Assembly (NCBI GenBank): GCA_977017575.1 | Contig: CDRNVI010000087.1 | Location: 186,001-250,000 of the forward strand | Origin: Paramoeba atlantica | Taxonomy: Eukaryota; Discosea | DNA length: 64,000 nucleotides | Reading direction: 5' to 3' | Shown: positions 52,174 through 60,664 of the stretch, piece after piece | How positions within the stretch are numbered: the first letter of the stretch is position 1 | Layout: each line of letters begins with the position of its first letter | The notes under the pieces: generated by a model | Seen by the model: the letters and a program-made list of their open reading frames with translations, nothing else | Database searches by the model: none | What the model was told of the DNA's origin: nothing | Made by a program: the position numbers and the translations under genes

Positions 52174-52494
52174 TTACCGTATACCCCCCCCAGTAAGATA
52201 CCCCCAAGTAAGAGAGGTTTGACCCTTTTTGGGCTGACCCCGAGTAAGAGAGATTTGGCTTGGGAGCCCCACAGGGGGCGTATAGGTGGTAGGGGGTGGG
52301 TGTCTGCATGTTGGGGGTCTCGGGGGTAACCCAAAGAAGCGTTTTAACACGTTTCCAGAAGAAAAAATAGAAAAAATAGTCAAAAAAGTTGGGAGAAAAG
52401 AGGAAACTGGACAAAAAAGCATACCCCCCCAGTAAGAGAGATTTGGCCATTTCGGCCCAAAACCCATTCTCTTACTGGGGGGGTATACGGTAAT
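52174..52494. mobile_element. MITE with TTACCGTATACCCCCCC ends
   Basis: Inverted ends TTACCGTATACCCCCCCC AGTAAG and CTTACTGGGGGGG TATACGGTAA. Inside are further AGTAAGAGAGATTTGG motifs in tandem (52197-52262 and 52431-52450). The family also occurs in pieces at 19640 and 33865. Its - strand ORFs (AKSLLLG repeats) are translations of this motif, not genes. Confidence 0.78.
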
Positions 52495-52593
52495 AAAGGA
52501 ATTTTTTGTCGTAGGTGCATTACCTTGTTTCTTAATTCCTATTGCCCAGTATATTTTTGTGTGGCGTATCTATTTATTTTTACTGTCCATTTA

Positions 52594-53475
52594 ATGGCAC
52601 TAAGTCTATGCTTTTTCGACAAAAAGGACCAGCCAAAGCGGGTCGGATTTCGGCTTAGCGATAAAGAGTCATCCGGCGCCAAAGTATTGAATGTTGATAC
52701 TGAATTTACAGAAATTCGCCCCTCGGAGACAGGCAAGATAAATCTGCCGCAAGAATTCGATCTCCTTCGAATGCTAAGCAACGTTACGAATTTAGACGAA
52801 AAAAACTGGAATGAATTCACGCCAGCCTGTGAGTGGCACCACGTAGTTTGCAATTCACATGGTGAAGTGAGTTATTTCAATGTCCGCCACTTTGGAGTGC
52901 GGGGTACCTTGCAGTGGGCATACTTGCCGCAAACACTGGAGGGCTTCTCTATGGCTGACAATGACCTGCGGGGGAGTATACCTTTGGAACATCTATCACG
53001 GGAGATGAAAGTGTTTGATGTTAGCCATAACGCCTTCAATGGTGAATTGAATTTTCCACAGCTTCCTATAACGCTGGAGAAGCTTCGGTTAGGGAGGAAC
53101 ATGTTTGAGGGTACGCTTGATTTAACGAACCTTCCTATAGGCCTTACGGAACTTCAGGCGAACAGCAACAAATTTTCCGGAAGTATCTGCCTAAGTACTT
53201 TGCCTCCACAACTTAGAATGCTTGACCTGAGTGAAAACGCTTTTACGGGCACCCCGGATTTATGTTCTTTCCCACCTTGTCTACGAAAAGTATTTTTGAA
53301 TGATAACAATTTCGATGGTTGCGCTCAATTTGATTTCCTTCATGAAAAATTGCAAGTGCTTCAGCTCTATAACAACCCTAATCTTTGTGGTCGAATAAAT
53401 ATGTCATTACTGCCCACAAAATTGAGTATCTTTTCGATTCCGCACTACGAAACGCAAATTCAACACGGATATTAG
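52594..53475 (+). CDS. LRR protein 9
   Basis: 293 residues from the first in-frame ATG at 52594 (MALSLCFFDKKDQPKRVGFR). The frame is open upstream with a hydrophobic stretch (VYFCVAYLFIFTVHL), so an upstream exon or non-ATG start could add a signal peptide. The cap is TGKINLPQEFDLLRMLSN then NWNEFTPACEWHHVVC. Eight LRRs follow, nearly identical to LRR protein 8 in the C-terminal half. The downstream flank also aligns, so the two arose by tandem duplication. Confidence 0.87.
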   Translation: MALSLCFFDKKDQPKRVGFRLSDKESSGAKVLNVDTEFTEIRPSETGKINLPQEFDLLRMLSNVTNLDEKNWNEFTPACEWHHVVCNSHGEVSYFNVRHFGVRGTLQWAYLPQTLEGFSMADNDLRGSIPLEHLSREMKVFDVSHNAFNGELNFPQLPITLEKLRLGRNMFEGTLDLTNLPIGLTELQANSNKFSGSICLSTLPPQLRMLDLSENAFTGTPDLCSFPPCLRKVFLNDNNFDGCAQFDFLHEKLQVLQLYNNPNLCGRINMSLLPTKLSIFSIPHYETQIQHGY

Positions 53476-53780
53476 TTTTTCAGAGGAGACAGGAGAAGAA
53501 TAAATTGGTTTTCTAGCAAACCGCATTTTGTATTTCTCCCGGTAAAAAAACAGGCTCCAGATGCAAGCGACAGATATAAACTACAGGTACAATACACTGC
53601 CAAGGACACGATAGCGAAGAATCATAAGAGAGTAAGGTATTTTACAAAATGTTTTTTGTGCTGCTGTGCAACGAAAGTATAACACAATTAAAATATCTTT
53701 TTTGACGTAACGGTATTATTTTAACTATATTATTTTCACATGTGTTATTTGTAAGATGAATTATGTTGTTATTTTGTAAG

Positions 53781-55616
53781 ATGAACCACGATTTTCTGGG
53801 AACCTTCAACAAACACCAGCGAGATGATGGAGTGCCCTTCGGGCTGAAGAGGGAAGTGACGGCCAACCGGCTGTCATGTGCCGTCCGGGAGATAGAGAGA
53901 GAGTACCTGATGACAAGGGACGCCCTCTACACCGAGTGGCTAGACCTCCTCTGTCAGGACGCTCGCCAGGAATACAGACACTGTCAGCTTGTCATAGACA
54001 AAGCCCACCTTTGTCAGACCTGCGGACAAGTTTTTCGTGACCAGCGCCGCCTGATCGAACACAAAGCCGTCCATGAAGTGGCCGCGGCCCGAGCGATGGT
54101 TTCCCGCCTTTCCTCTGAGCACCGGCAGGGAGCCATGATGATTGCCGAACATCAGTGGGCCTCTGCCGCCGACCTCTTCGGCCGTCTCTTTCAAGAACTC
54201 CAAAACCTATATGCTCTCCCCCCCGGCCCCTCCCCCGGCCCCACCGAAATGCAAAACTTGGAGGTGGACGAACCTCCCCCTCCCTTTGCCGCCGAATCTC
54301 CCGCCCTCACAAACACCCTAACTGACGCCCCTAGCGGGCCTTACTCATCACCCCCCAACCAGCAAGGCGGACACCAACCCCCATGTTCGACGCAACTCCC
54401 CGAAGACAGTTGGACTAGGGTCAATTTACACCTCGGACCCCACTTAGCCGGACACATCCAGGTCCCCGTCCCGGCCAGAAACCCCCTACAAGGACTCGTA
54501 CAAGCAGTAGGCTTCACTTTGGGGGTCCCCCCCGACCGCATAAGCCTAACCCACGAACCGGGAGGGTCTTACCTCGAGACCGATGAGGACCTGGCAGAGG
54601 CCGAGTGCATTTGGGCCTCTCTGCTAACCCCAAACCATGGCCCCTCCCACGGTCCCCACGTCAAAGTCTTCGACGGATCGGCAGCAGGGGCAAGTATTGA
54701 GACGCCATCGGACCTCCCAGGTGAACACATCCCCTTTTTCCTATGTCACGCCCTGGGGATAGCCCAGTGCTTCGCAGGAGCCTGGACCCCGTTCGTGTCG
54801 GAGGACGGAACGGCTTGCTGGAGCTTCACACCGACGGAGGGTCTGATAGCCGACTCGGGATGGTCGGCCGAGTTAGTCCGATGTAACCTCCGCAGAGGGT
54901 GCATCGAGGCCAACCCGGGACCACGTCGCGGAAAACGGAAGAATACCTCGCCTAAATCCTCCTGCCCCGAGGACAGTAACCTCGTGAACACAACAGGACA
55001 GACGAGCCAGACGAGCACATACACCGAGGATACTCCCACCCCGCGACCAGACCTGCACAGTACAGACCCAAATTCCACATCCCAGCCTCAGGAGGGGGTC
55101 ATGCAGGACGCCTGCGTGGATAGCGCCGAGGCTGGCAGCCTCAGAGCGGGCCCGTATCCAAAATCCCATTGTAATGGGGGGCCCATCCTGACACCCAACA
55201 GCTCTTCATCGGGCCCTAAGTATACATCCCCTGTTCTGGGGGGGGCCATGCCGAATGCCAGCGAGGATTGCGCCGAGGCTGGCAGCCTCAGAGCGGGCCC
55301 GTATCCAAAATCCCATTGTAATGGGAGGCCCATCCTGACACCCAACAGCTCTCCATTGGGCCCTAAGCATACATCCCCTGTTCTGGGGGGGGCCATGCCG
55401 AATGCCAGCGAGGATTGCGCCGAGGCTGGCAGCCTCAGAGCGGGCCCGTATCCAAAATCCCATTGTAATGGGAGGCCCATCCTGACACCCAACAGCTCTC
55501 CATTGGGCCCTAAGCATACATCCCCTGTTCTGGGGGGGGGCCATGCCGAATGCCAGCGAGGATTGCGCCGAGGCTGGCAGCCTCAGAGCGGGCCCGTATC
55601 CAAAATCCCATTGTAA
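53781..55616 (+). CDS. Retrotransposon ORF, N-terminal part
   Basis: About 611 residues from ATG 53781 (MNHDFLGTFNKHQRD); an upstream in-frame ATG exists at 53763. A C2H2 zinc finger CQTCGQVFRDQRRLIEHKAV lies near residues 76-96. A region with RVNLHLGPHLAGHIQVPVPA and GFTLGVPPDRISLTHEPGGS has the feel of a beta-grasp domain (weak). The 2A-like motif is at residues ~373-381. Ser/Pro/Thr-rich sequence and four tandem repeats follow. The frame ends at 55616 because the last repeat has one extra G in a G run. Confidence 0.85.
   Translation: MNHDFLGTFNKHQRDDGVPFGLKREVTANRLSCAVREIEREYLMTRDALYTEWLDLLCQDARQEYRHCQLVIDKAHLCQTCGQVFRDQRRLIEHKAVHEVAAARAMVSRLSSEHRQGAMMIAEHQWASAADLFGRLFQELQNLYALPPGPSPGPTEMQNLEVDEPPPPFAAESPALTNTLTDAPSGPYSSPPNQQGGHQPPCSTQLPEDSWTRVNLHLGPHLAGHIQVPVPARNPLQGLVQAVGFTLGVPPDRISLTHEPGGSYLETDEDLAEAECIWASLLTPNHGPSHGPHVKVFDGSAAGASIETPSDLPGEHIPFFLCHALGIAQCFAGAWTPFVSEDGTACWSFTPTEGLIADSGWSAELVRCNLRRGCIEANPGPRRGKRKNTSPKSSCPEDSNLVNTTGQTSQTSTYTEDTPTPRPDLHSTDPNSTSQPQEGVMQDACVDSAEAGSLRAGPYPKSHCNGGPILTPNSSSSGPKYTSPVLGGAMPNASEDCAEAGSLRAGPYPKSHCNGRPILTPNSSPLGPKHTSPVLGGAMPNASEDCAEAGSLRAGPYPKSHCNGRPILTPNSSPLGPKHTSPVLGGGHAECQRGLRRGWQPQSGPVSKIPL
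54897..54923 (+). other. 2A-like ribosome-skipping motif
   Basis: Encodes GCIEANPGP, preceded by SAELVRCNLRR. The consensus of 2A peptides is D-[VI]-E-x-N-P-G-P. Here the Asp is Cys, and I, E, N, P, G, P are all kept. 2A motifs are known near the N-terminus of many non-LTR elements. If active it would release a finger-containing leader from the RT protein. The Cys may lower activity. Confidence 0.6.
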
Positions 55617-55630
55617 TGGGGGGCCCACCC
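55115..55630 (+). repeat. Four tandem ~142-bp repeats in the retrotransposon ORF
   Basis: Units contain GCCGAGGCTGGCAGCCTCAG and CCCTGTTCTGGGGGGG. Three units preserve the frame, and the junction to the fourth has eight rather than seven Gs. The protein repeat is AEAGSLRAGPYPKSHCNG-x-PILTPNSS. The first unit is most divergent. Confidence 0.9.
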
Positions 55631-58374
55631 CGCTCTCTCGCGGGACGCTGATCGAGCACATCGCGGCGGCTGCAAATGTGCCCAAAATTCCTCAGCGGAC
55701 GACAGGAGAGGGGGGGTCATTGGTGGTGGGAGGGCCGTCTTCTATCATAGGAAACCTGCAATCCACCCCGACAACCCAGGGCGCTCCAATTGAGGAACGA
55801 GGACAAGCCCCTTCCCCCGAAAACTTAGCGGAGCTCCTCGGGAGGGGGTCCTTACGTAAACTCTATGCAATCCAATGCCCGGCATGGAAGGAATACACTG
55901 CCAGCGTATGCCATGACTTCCTAAACAAGTCAGCGGAGGGCAAGGTCGAGATGGCCTGGAACCTCCTCCTTGCCGTTAAACGCTTCCTCTTCCTCCCTGA
56001 GGACAAGCTGTCGCAACGACAGCTAGCACGCGAACTCAGAATGCGTGCCCACCTAGAGGGTTCGGAGACCTTGGCTCCATCCCCGAGTCAGGCCAACGGC
56101 CCCCCATGGTCCGTCAAAAAGAGGGTGGAGGAATTATGCAGGGCGGGATGCTTCTCTAGGGCAGCCAAAACGATGGAGGCGCCCCTCAATCCACCGGCCA
56201 ACCCCACGGCTGCCCTCGAACAGGCTAAGCGCCTACACCCCACAGGTGGGCCCTACACTGCGGGGAAATTCCGCTACAATAAAGACCGGCACGGAACCCT
56301 ACCCTCCCCTGCCGATGTGGCCAGGAAGGCTCAAAGCCTGGCCCCTATCCGCGCCCCAGGACCCACGGGGTGGACCAAGGAACTTCTCATCCCAGTCCTA
56401 ATGGAGGACGGACCCCGGGACTGTGTCACGTGGATAATCCACGGGATCATGACAAACTCCCTCCCCCCCTCAATGAGGGAACTGCTCACGGGGGCGTCCT
56501 TAAAACTCTTTACGAAACCGGACGCCCCGGCGGGGCACCACTCTTCCTACAGGCCCATCGCCATGGGGGAGTGCATCCTCAAGGTGGCGGGACTCCTTGC
56601 CCTGGAGAAAATCCGGGGACACCTCCCCACATACTTTCAGGGCATCCAGTTTGGAGCCCAATATACGCAGGGGTGTGAGCACATAATATACAATGTGCGG
56701 CAACACTTTAGGGATAGGCCGAATGAGGTCATCGTGGCGGCAGACCTCGAGAATGCCTTTAATAGCATCTCAAGGTCGGCAATTTTTAGGGCGGTAAGGG
56801 GGGATCCGAAACTTCTCCCCATTGAGGGCATTACCCTCTTCAGCTACGGTACAACAAGTACCCTTCAACTTGGGGAAGGCCAATCCATCACGAGCTCAAG
56901 GGGGGTCAAGCAAGGTGACCCCATGGCTCCCATCCTATTTGCCATAGGGATCCAGGGGGCAATCGCCAGAGTGGCGGCCAACTTCACAGGCACACTGAAA
57001 GTCTGGGCGTACCTGGACGACGTCACCTTCGCTGGTGAACCTAGGGTATGCGCGGAAGCCCTAGAGGCCCTCCGCGAGGAGCTGAAACATCTTGGGCTGC
57101 GGCTAGACACCGCCAAATGTAAAGTAGCCACAAGACACAAGGACCTCTTCTCCGAGTTCTCCGGATCTCGTATGGTTCACTCCCTCGGGGGGGTCAAGCT
57201 ACTGGGGGCGTTCATCGGGGTGTCGGAGGCTAGGGAAGAAGAATGGGTGCTTTCCAAGGCCCCCAAGGTAATCTCCTTCTTGGGGAAACTTAAGGACATT
57301 AGCAGGCAATGTGCCTTGCCCCTCTTAAGACTCTGTGGGAGTCCTCGATGGAATTACATCGTAAGGACCCACGAGCCCCCGGTCACTAAAGAGGCCAATA
57401 CCCAGGTCGACAAAGCCGTCCTGGCATGTGCTGAGGCCTTGCTCGGGGGGATGGGCTCCTTGGGAAAAACGCCGTTTTCTAATAACCTCTTCACGGCAGA
57501 TTTCCTGGGGACCATCCCCTTCGAGCACAAGGCCGAAGACATGCAGGCCAAGGCGAAGAACGCTCTACAGGGCCGACCCCAAGGCATGTCAGCCAAGGAG
57601 CAGCGACGCAACCTCTGTGACGTCGCGTTGGGGAAAGCCCCGACGGCTACCCAACTGGTCTGCATGCGACAGACCCAGCGCTTTCACTCCACTAAGTGGA
57701 GGAACGCATGGCCGAACAGGCCGGAGTATTACATGCGGGACCCACAGTGGGAGACTGCGGCCCGTCTCCGGTACTTGGTCGCCCCTACCTCGGAGCCTGA
57801 GCTCCAGTGCGTGTGCGGTGCAACCCTCCGCAATGAGGATTTTTGCGTACACGCACTGGATTGCAAGAAGGTTAAGGGGAAGACCCAGGCCTCCCGCCAC
57901 AAGGAGGTCAAGGAAACCTTCCGAAACCTTCTAGTCCAGTATGGGTTCAAACCGGACTTACACGAACCGAGGTTCGACAATGGACGGGGGCCGGACTTAT
58001 GCTTCCAGCTGGGACGGAAGACCGTCCTTGTGGATGTAACGGTCGTGAACCCACTGGCCCCGTCCTACGTGGAGAAGGAGGCCGCAGAGCCTTCTCACAC
58101 CCTGAGGATGGCCGAGGCCAACAAGCGGCGCTCCCACGATGAGATGGCGACCGCCCGAGGGATGGAATTTTACCCCTTGGCTTTCACCACGTACGGGATC
58201 CCGGGCCCAGAGACTTTGAACTTCCTAACCAAGGTGGCCCGGGCCCACACATCCGACAAGAACGGATGCATGTCTCACCTCCTGATGGCCATCGGGGTGG
58301 CCATCCAGAGAGGGAACGCCCAGATTGTACAGGCGGCGGTACAAGACTGGTACCGCCGCGGGGTACGAGGTTAG
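55543..58374 (+). CDS. Reverse transcriptase / restriction-like endonuclease ORF
   Basis: 943 codons from an ATG inside the fourth repeat; normally this would be the continuation of the upstream ORF. RT motifs: LKLFTKPDAPAGHHSSYRPI (about 323-342), VAADLENAFNSISR (~400), SSRGVKQGDPMAPILFAIG (~450-468), YLDDVTFAG (from residue 490, catalytic DD). Then the knuckle CVCGATLRNEDFCVHALDC (~756-774) and the nuclease core GRGPDLCF...TVLVDVTVVNP (~813-837). All catalytic residues appear intact. The YLDD box and RLE support an R2/CRE-like branch; the exact clade needs a tree. Confidence 0.93.
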   Translation: MPNASEDCAEAGSLRAGPYPKSHCNGGPTPLSRGTLIEHIAAAANVPKIPQRTTGEGGSLVVGGPSSIIGNLQSTPTTQGAPIEERGQAPSPENLAELLGRGSLRKLYAIQCPAWKEYTASVCHDFLNKSAEGKVEMAWNLLLAVKRFLFLPEDKLSQRQLARELRMRAHLEGSETLAPSPSQANGPPWSVKKRVEELCRAGCFSRAAKTMEAPLNPPANPTAALEQAKRLHPTGGPYTAGKFRYNKDRHGTLPSPADVARKAQSLAPIRAPGPTGWTKELLIPVLMEDGPRDCVTWIIHGIMTNSLPPSMRELLTGASLKLFTKPDAPAGHHSSYRPIAMGECILKVAGLLALEKIRGHLPTYFQGIQFGAQYTQGCEHIIYNVRQHFRDRPNEVIVAADLENAFNSISRSAIFRAVRGDPKLLPIEGITLFSYGTTSTLQLGEGQSITSSRGVKQGDPMAPILFAIGIQGAIARVAANFTGTLKVWAYLDDVTFAGEPRVCAEALEALREELKHLGLRLDTAKCKVATRHKDLFSEFSGSRMVHSLGGVKLLGAFIGVSEAREEEWVLSKAPKVISFLGKLKDISRQCALPLLRLCGSPRWNYIVRTHEPPVTKEANTQVDKAVLACAEALLGGMGSLGKTPFSNNLFTADFLGTIPFEHKAEDMQAKAKNALQGRPQGMSAKEQRRNLCDVALGKAPTATQLVCMRQTQRFHSTKWRNAWPNRPEYYMRDPQWETAARLRYLVAPTSEPELQCVCGATLRNEDFCVHALDCKKVKGKTQASRHKEVKETFRNLLVQYGFKPDLHEPRFDNGRGPDLCFQLGRKTVLVDVTVVNPLAPSYVEKEAAEPSHTLRMAEANKRRSHDEMATARGMEFYPLAFTTYGIPGPETLNFLTKVARAHTSDKNGCMSHLLMAIGVAIQRGNAQIVQAAVQDWYRRGVRG

Positions 58375-58666
58375 CTGGGCTAGGGGGTTTAGGGAGGGAA
58401 CCAAAAAAAAAAAAAAAGGGTTCACAAGCCAGGCCGAGGAGTGGTCGAAAGACCCGGTCCGGAACGCGCGAATGGTTAGGGAGTCACCCGCACGCCGGGT
58501 GAGGTGAAGCTGAGGGAGACCTTACCCTCCCTGAGAAGTTGAAAAGTGGGGTAGGGGAAAGTAGAGAAGTAGGGAGAAAAGTGGGAAAAGTAAGTCAAAG
58601 GGGGAGAAAGTGAGAGAGAAAGAGGGGAAAGTGGAAAATTTTCAAAAAAAAAAAAAAAAAAAAAAA

Positions 58667-58739
58667 GGGGGAGCATGGTCGGGACCTCCTCGTGGTCTTC
58701 CCCGGCACTGCCATCTTTCAGATGGTACTGACGCCGACC
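58667..58739 (+). ncRNA. HDV-like self-cleaving ribozyme
   Basis: Candidate fold: P1 58667-58673 (GGGGGAG) with 58697-58703 (CTTCCCC); linker CAT; P2 58677-58682 (GGTCGG) with 58734-58739 (CCGACC); P3 ACC with GGT closing L3 TCCTCGT; P1.1 GG (58704-58705) with CC of L3; P4 CACTGCCATC with GATGGTACTG around TTTCA. The catalytic C would be 58732. This reproduces the 7-bp P1, 3-bp P3 and UCCUCG-type L3 of the HDV antigenomic ribozyme. The weak point is a very short J4/2. Its first base directly follows the poly(A) of the preceding copy, as expected if self-cleavage sets the 5' end. Confidence 0.75.
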
Positions 58740-58872
58740 TTTAACCTAAAAGTGGGGTAGGGGAAAGTAGAGAAGTAGGGAGAAAAGTGGGAAAAGTAAG
58801 TCAAAGGGGGAGAAAGTGAGAGAGAAAGAGGGGAAAGTGGAAAATTTTCAAAAAAAAAAAAAAAAAAAAAAA
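58667..58872 (+). mobile_element. Short retroposon: ribozyme plus retrotransposon tail
   Basis: 206 bp: the ribozyme, a short link (TTTAACCT), the last ~100 bp of the long element's 3' region (AAGTGGGGTAGGGGAAAGTA onward) and poly(A) (58850-58872). It is a SINE-like parasite that could use the long element's RT through the shared tail. Confidence 0.82.
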
Positions 58873-59082
58873 CCCGGTCCGGAACGCGCGAATGGTTAGG
58901 GAGTCACCCGCACGCCGGGTGAGGTGAAGCTGAGGGAGACCTTACCCTCCCTGAGAAGTTGAAAAGTGGGGTAGGGGAAAGTAGAGAAGTAGGGAGAAAA
59001 GTGGGAAAAGTAAGTCAAAGGGGGAGAAAGTGAGAGAGAAAGAGGGGAAAGTGGAAAATTTTCAAAAAAAAAAAAAAAAAAA
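58873..59082 (+). mobile_element. 5'-truncated retrotransposon tail copy
   Basis: Identical or nearly so to 58453-58666 (CCCGGTCCGGAACGCGCGAA onward), starting right after the previous poly(A) and ending in its own (59064-59082). Confidence 0.9.
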
Positions 59083-59470
59083 CCTCCCCGTCGGCCAGCA
59101 TCCTGTTTCGCGACCGTGTCGCTGTTGACACAGGCCCGCGCCTGCGCCCTCCCATATAGCAAGGGAAGGGTTCACAAGTCAGGCCGTGGAGTGGTCGAAA
59201 GACCCGGTCCGGAACGCGCGAATGGATTGGGTCTGTATTGCTTGTTTTAGTTTTTACTGTTTCTTGTTTGTAGTATATACTTAGGGGAGATTAAATTGCT
59301 AGTTTTGGGCTGAGAAAAAACAAAAGGTACATCTGTGGAAACAAAAAGAATTGCTAATTTGATTGCTTGTTTTCAACTCGTATACCCCCCCCAATGGACC
59401 TACTTGGTTCGTCTACTGGGTCAAAATATAGAGGCAATGCCGCGATTCATACTTAAAAAAAAAAAAAAAA
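59083..59470 (+). mobile_element. Poly(A)-tailed copy of a second tail family
   Basis: Begins CCTCCCCGTCGGCCAGCATC after poly(A). It contains the AGACCCGGTCCGGAACGCGC block of the first family but then GAATGGATTGGGTCTG and AT-rich sequence. It ends in A17 at 59454-59470. Probably from a related retrotransposon whose 3' region differs. Confidence 0.7.
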
Positions 59471-60087
59471 AGGGGGGGGGGGCACCCCCATCAAATACAC
59501 TCCTTTTTGTCGGCATCCCCCTTCCCCGTCTCGTCCCATCACCCCCCTGCGCCGCATCCCCCCACCTCACCCTCCCTCCGCAGAGCGCTTGCCCCCCTGT
59601 TGTGTTTCTCTCTCGCGTCCACCACCCCCGTGTCAGCAGCCAAAAGTATACAATACTTGCTCACGGGGTGGGGGCAGAGTTCCTGGCAGATGGTCCCGTG
59701 CTTCGCCTCCTCTCACCCCTGCGTCAGTCGCCCCGTGTCTCTCTCCGCGCTCTTCTCCCTCGGCGTGACGACGTCTTTGTGTTTCGTGGCCTCCACGTCT
59801 CCCACCCTCGTACGGCAACCAAAAGTATTTATTACTGCTAACGGGGTGGGAGCGGAGGTGCAGGACCATACGGGCCTCGGTGCATGCGGATCGGTGAGTG
59901 GGGTAGGGAGTGAGGGAAGGGAAGTACGAGAGGGCTAAGAGGAGTAGGTGTGGAAAGTATGGGGAGTAAGGGAAAGTGAAGGGCCGTAAGTGTGGAAATT
60001 GTGGAAAAGTTGGACTCCATACATAAAAAGTTAGACTCAATACTATTCCCCCCAATTATTTGCAAAAAAAAAAAAAAAAAAAAAAAA
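59471..60087 (+). mobile_element. GC-rich poly(A)-tailed insertion with internal duplication
   Basis: Starts with a run of ten Gs after poly(A) and ends at poly(A) 60064-60087. It contains two ~190-bp imperfect repeats, each with CAAAAGTAT-x-ATTACT and ACGGGGTGGG (59640-59690, 59818-59865). No convincing ORF. It may be a 5' region of another retroelement or a separate SINE-like element. Confidence 0.6.
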
Positions 60088-60266
60088 TATTCGCGGAACG
60101 CGCGAATGGATTGGGCATAAATTGCTTCTTTTTATTATTATTGTTATCAAAATCATAAATACTGTAACTTAAGGCAGGTTGAATTATTAGTTTTGGGCTA
60201 CAACATGTGAAATTGCTAATTTGATTGCTTGTTTACAAATCATATACAAAAAAAAAAAAAAAAAAA
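60088..60266 (+). mobile_element. Second-family tail copy
   Basis: GCGGAACGCGCGAATGGATT then AT-rich sequence parallel to 59208-59390, ending in poly(A) 60248-60266. Confidence 0.75.
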
Positions 60267-60339
60267 GGGGGAGCATGGTCGGGACCTCTTCGTGGTCTTC
60301 CCCGGCACTGCCATCTTTCAGATGGTACTGACGCCGACC
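60267..60339 (+). ncRNA. HDV-like self-cleaving ribozyme, second copy
   Basis: Same sequence as 58667-58739 except that L3 is TCTTCGT, which removes one C of the P1.1 pairing. It again starts exactly after poly(A). Confidence 0.68.
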
Positions 60340-60471
60340 TTTAACCTAAAAGTGGGGTAGGGGAAAGTAGAGAAGTAGGGAGAAAAGTGGGAAAAGTAAG
60401 TCAAAGGGGGAGAAAGTGAGAGAGAAAGAGGGGAAAGTGGAAAATTTTCAAAAAAAAAAAAAAAAAAAAAA
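60267..60471 (+). mobile_element. Short ribozyme-headed retroposon, second copy
   Basis: 205 bp, same composition as 58667-58872, ending in poly(A) 60450-60471. Confidence 0.82.
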
Positions 60472-60664
60472 CCCGGTCCGGAACGCGCGAATGGTTAGGG
60501 AGTCACCCGCACGCCGGGTGAGGTGAAGCTGAGGGAGACCTTACCCTCCCTGAGAAGTTGAAAAGTGGGGTAGGGGAAAGTAGAGAAGTAGGGAGAAAAG
60601 TGGGAAAAGTAAGTCAAAGGGGGAGAAAGTGAGAGAGAAAGAGGGGAAAGTGGAAAAAAAAAAA
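60472..60664 (+). mobile_element. 5'-truncated retrotransposon tail copy
   Basis: CCCGGTCCGGAACGCGCGAA to the GGGAAAGTGGAAA end, with a short A run (60656-60664). Its 3' side joins the second retrotransposon. Confidence 0.88.

Larger units (their letters stand above)
53781..58666 (+). mobile_element. Non-LTR retrotransposon with RLE, near complete
   Basis: About 4.9 kb, sharply GC-richer than its surroundings, ending in poly(A) at 58644-58666. Order: C2H2 finger, ubiquitin-like or unknown region, 2A-like motif, tandem repeats, reverse transcriptase, C-C-H-C knuckle, PD-(D/E)XK endonuclease. This is the layout of the R2/NeSL/CRE group, which has the endonuclease after the RT. The 5' end lies near 53780-53815 and has no recognisable ribozyme, so the copy may be 5' truncated. 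The coding sequence is split once in the repeats. Confidence 0.92.

Noticed and set aside
52031-52467. AKSLLLG-containing ORFs (also 19640, 33600-33905)
   Set aside because: The peptide is a translation of the AAATCTCTCTTACTGGGG motif of a MITE family.
58667-58739. An integrated hepatitis-delta-like virus as the source of the ribozyme
   Set aside because: There is no delta-antigen-like ORF or rod-like genome; the element ends in a retrotransposon tail and poly(A).
58476-59162. Phe/Leu/Ser-rich - strand ORFs across the retroposon chain
   Set aside because: They translate the purine-rich tails and A runs on the complementary strand and repeat with each copy.
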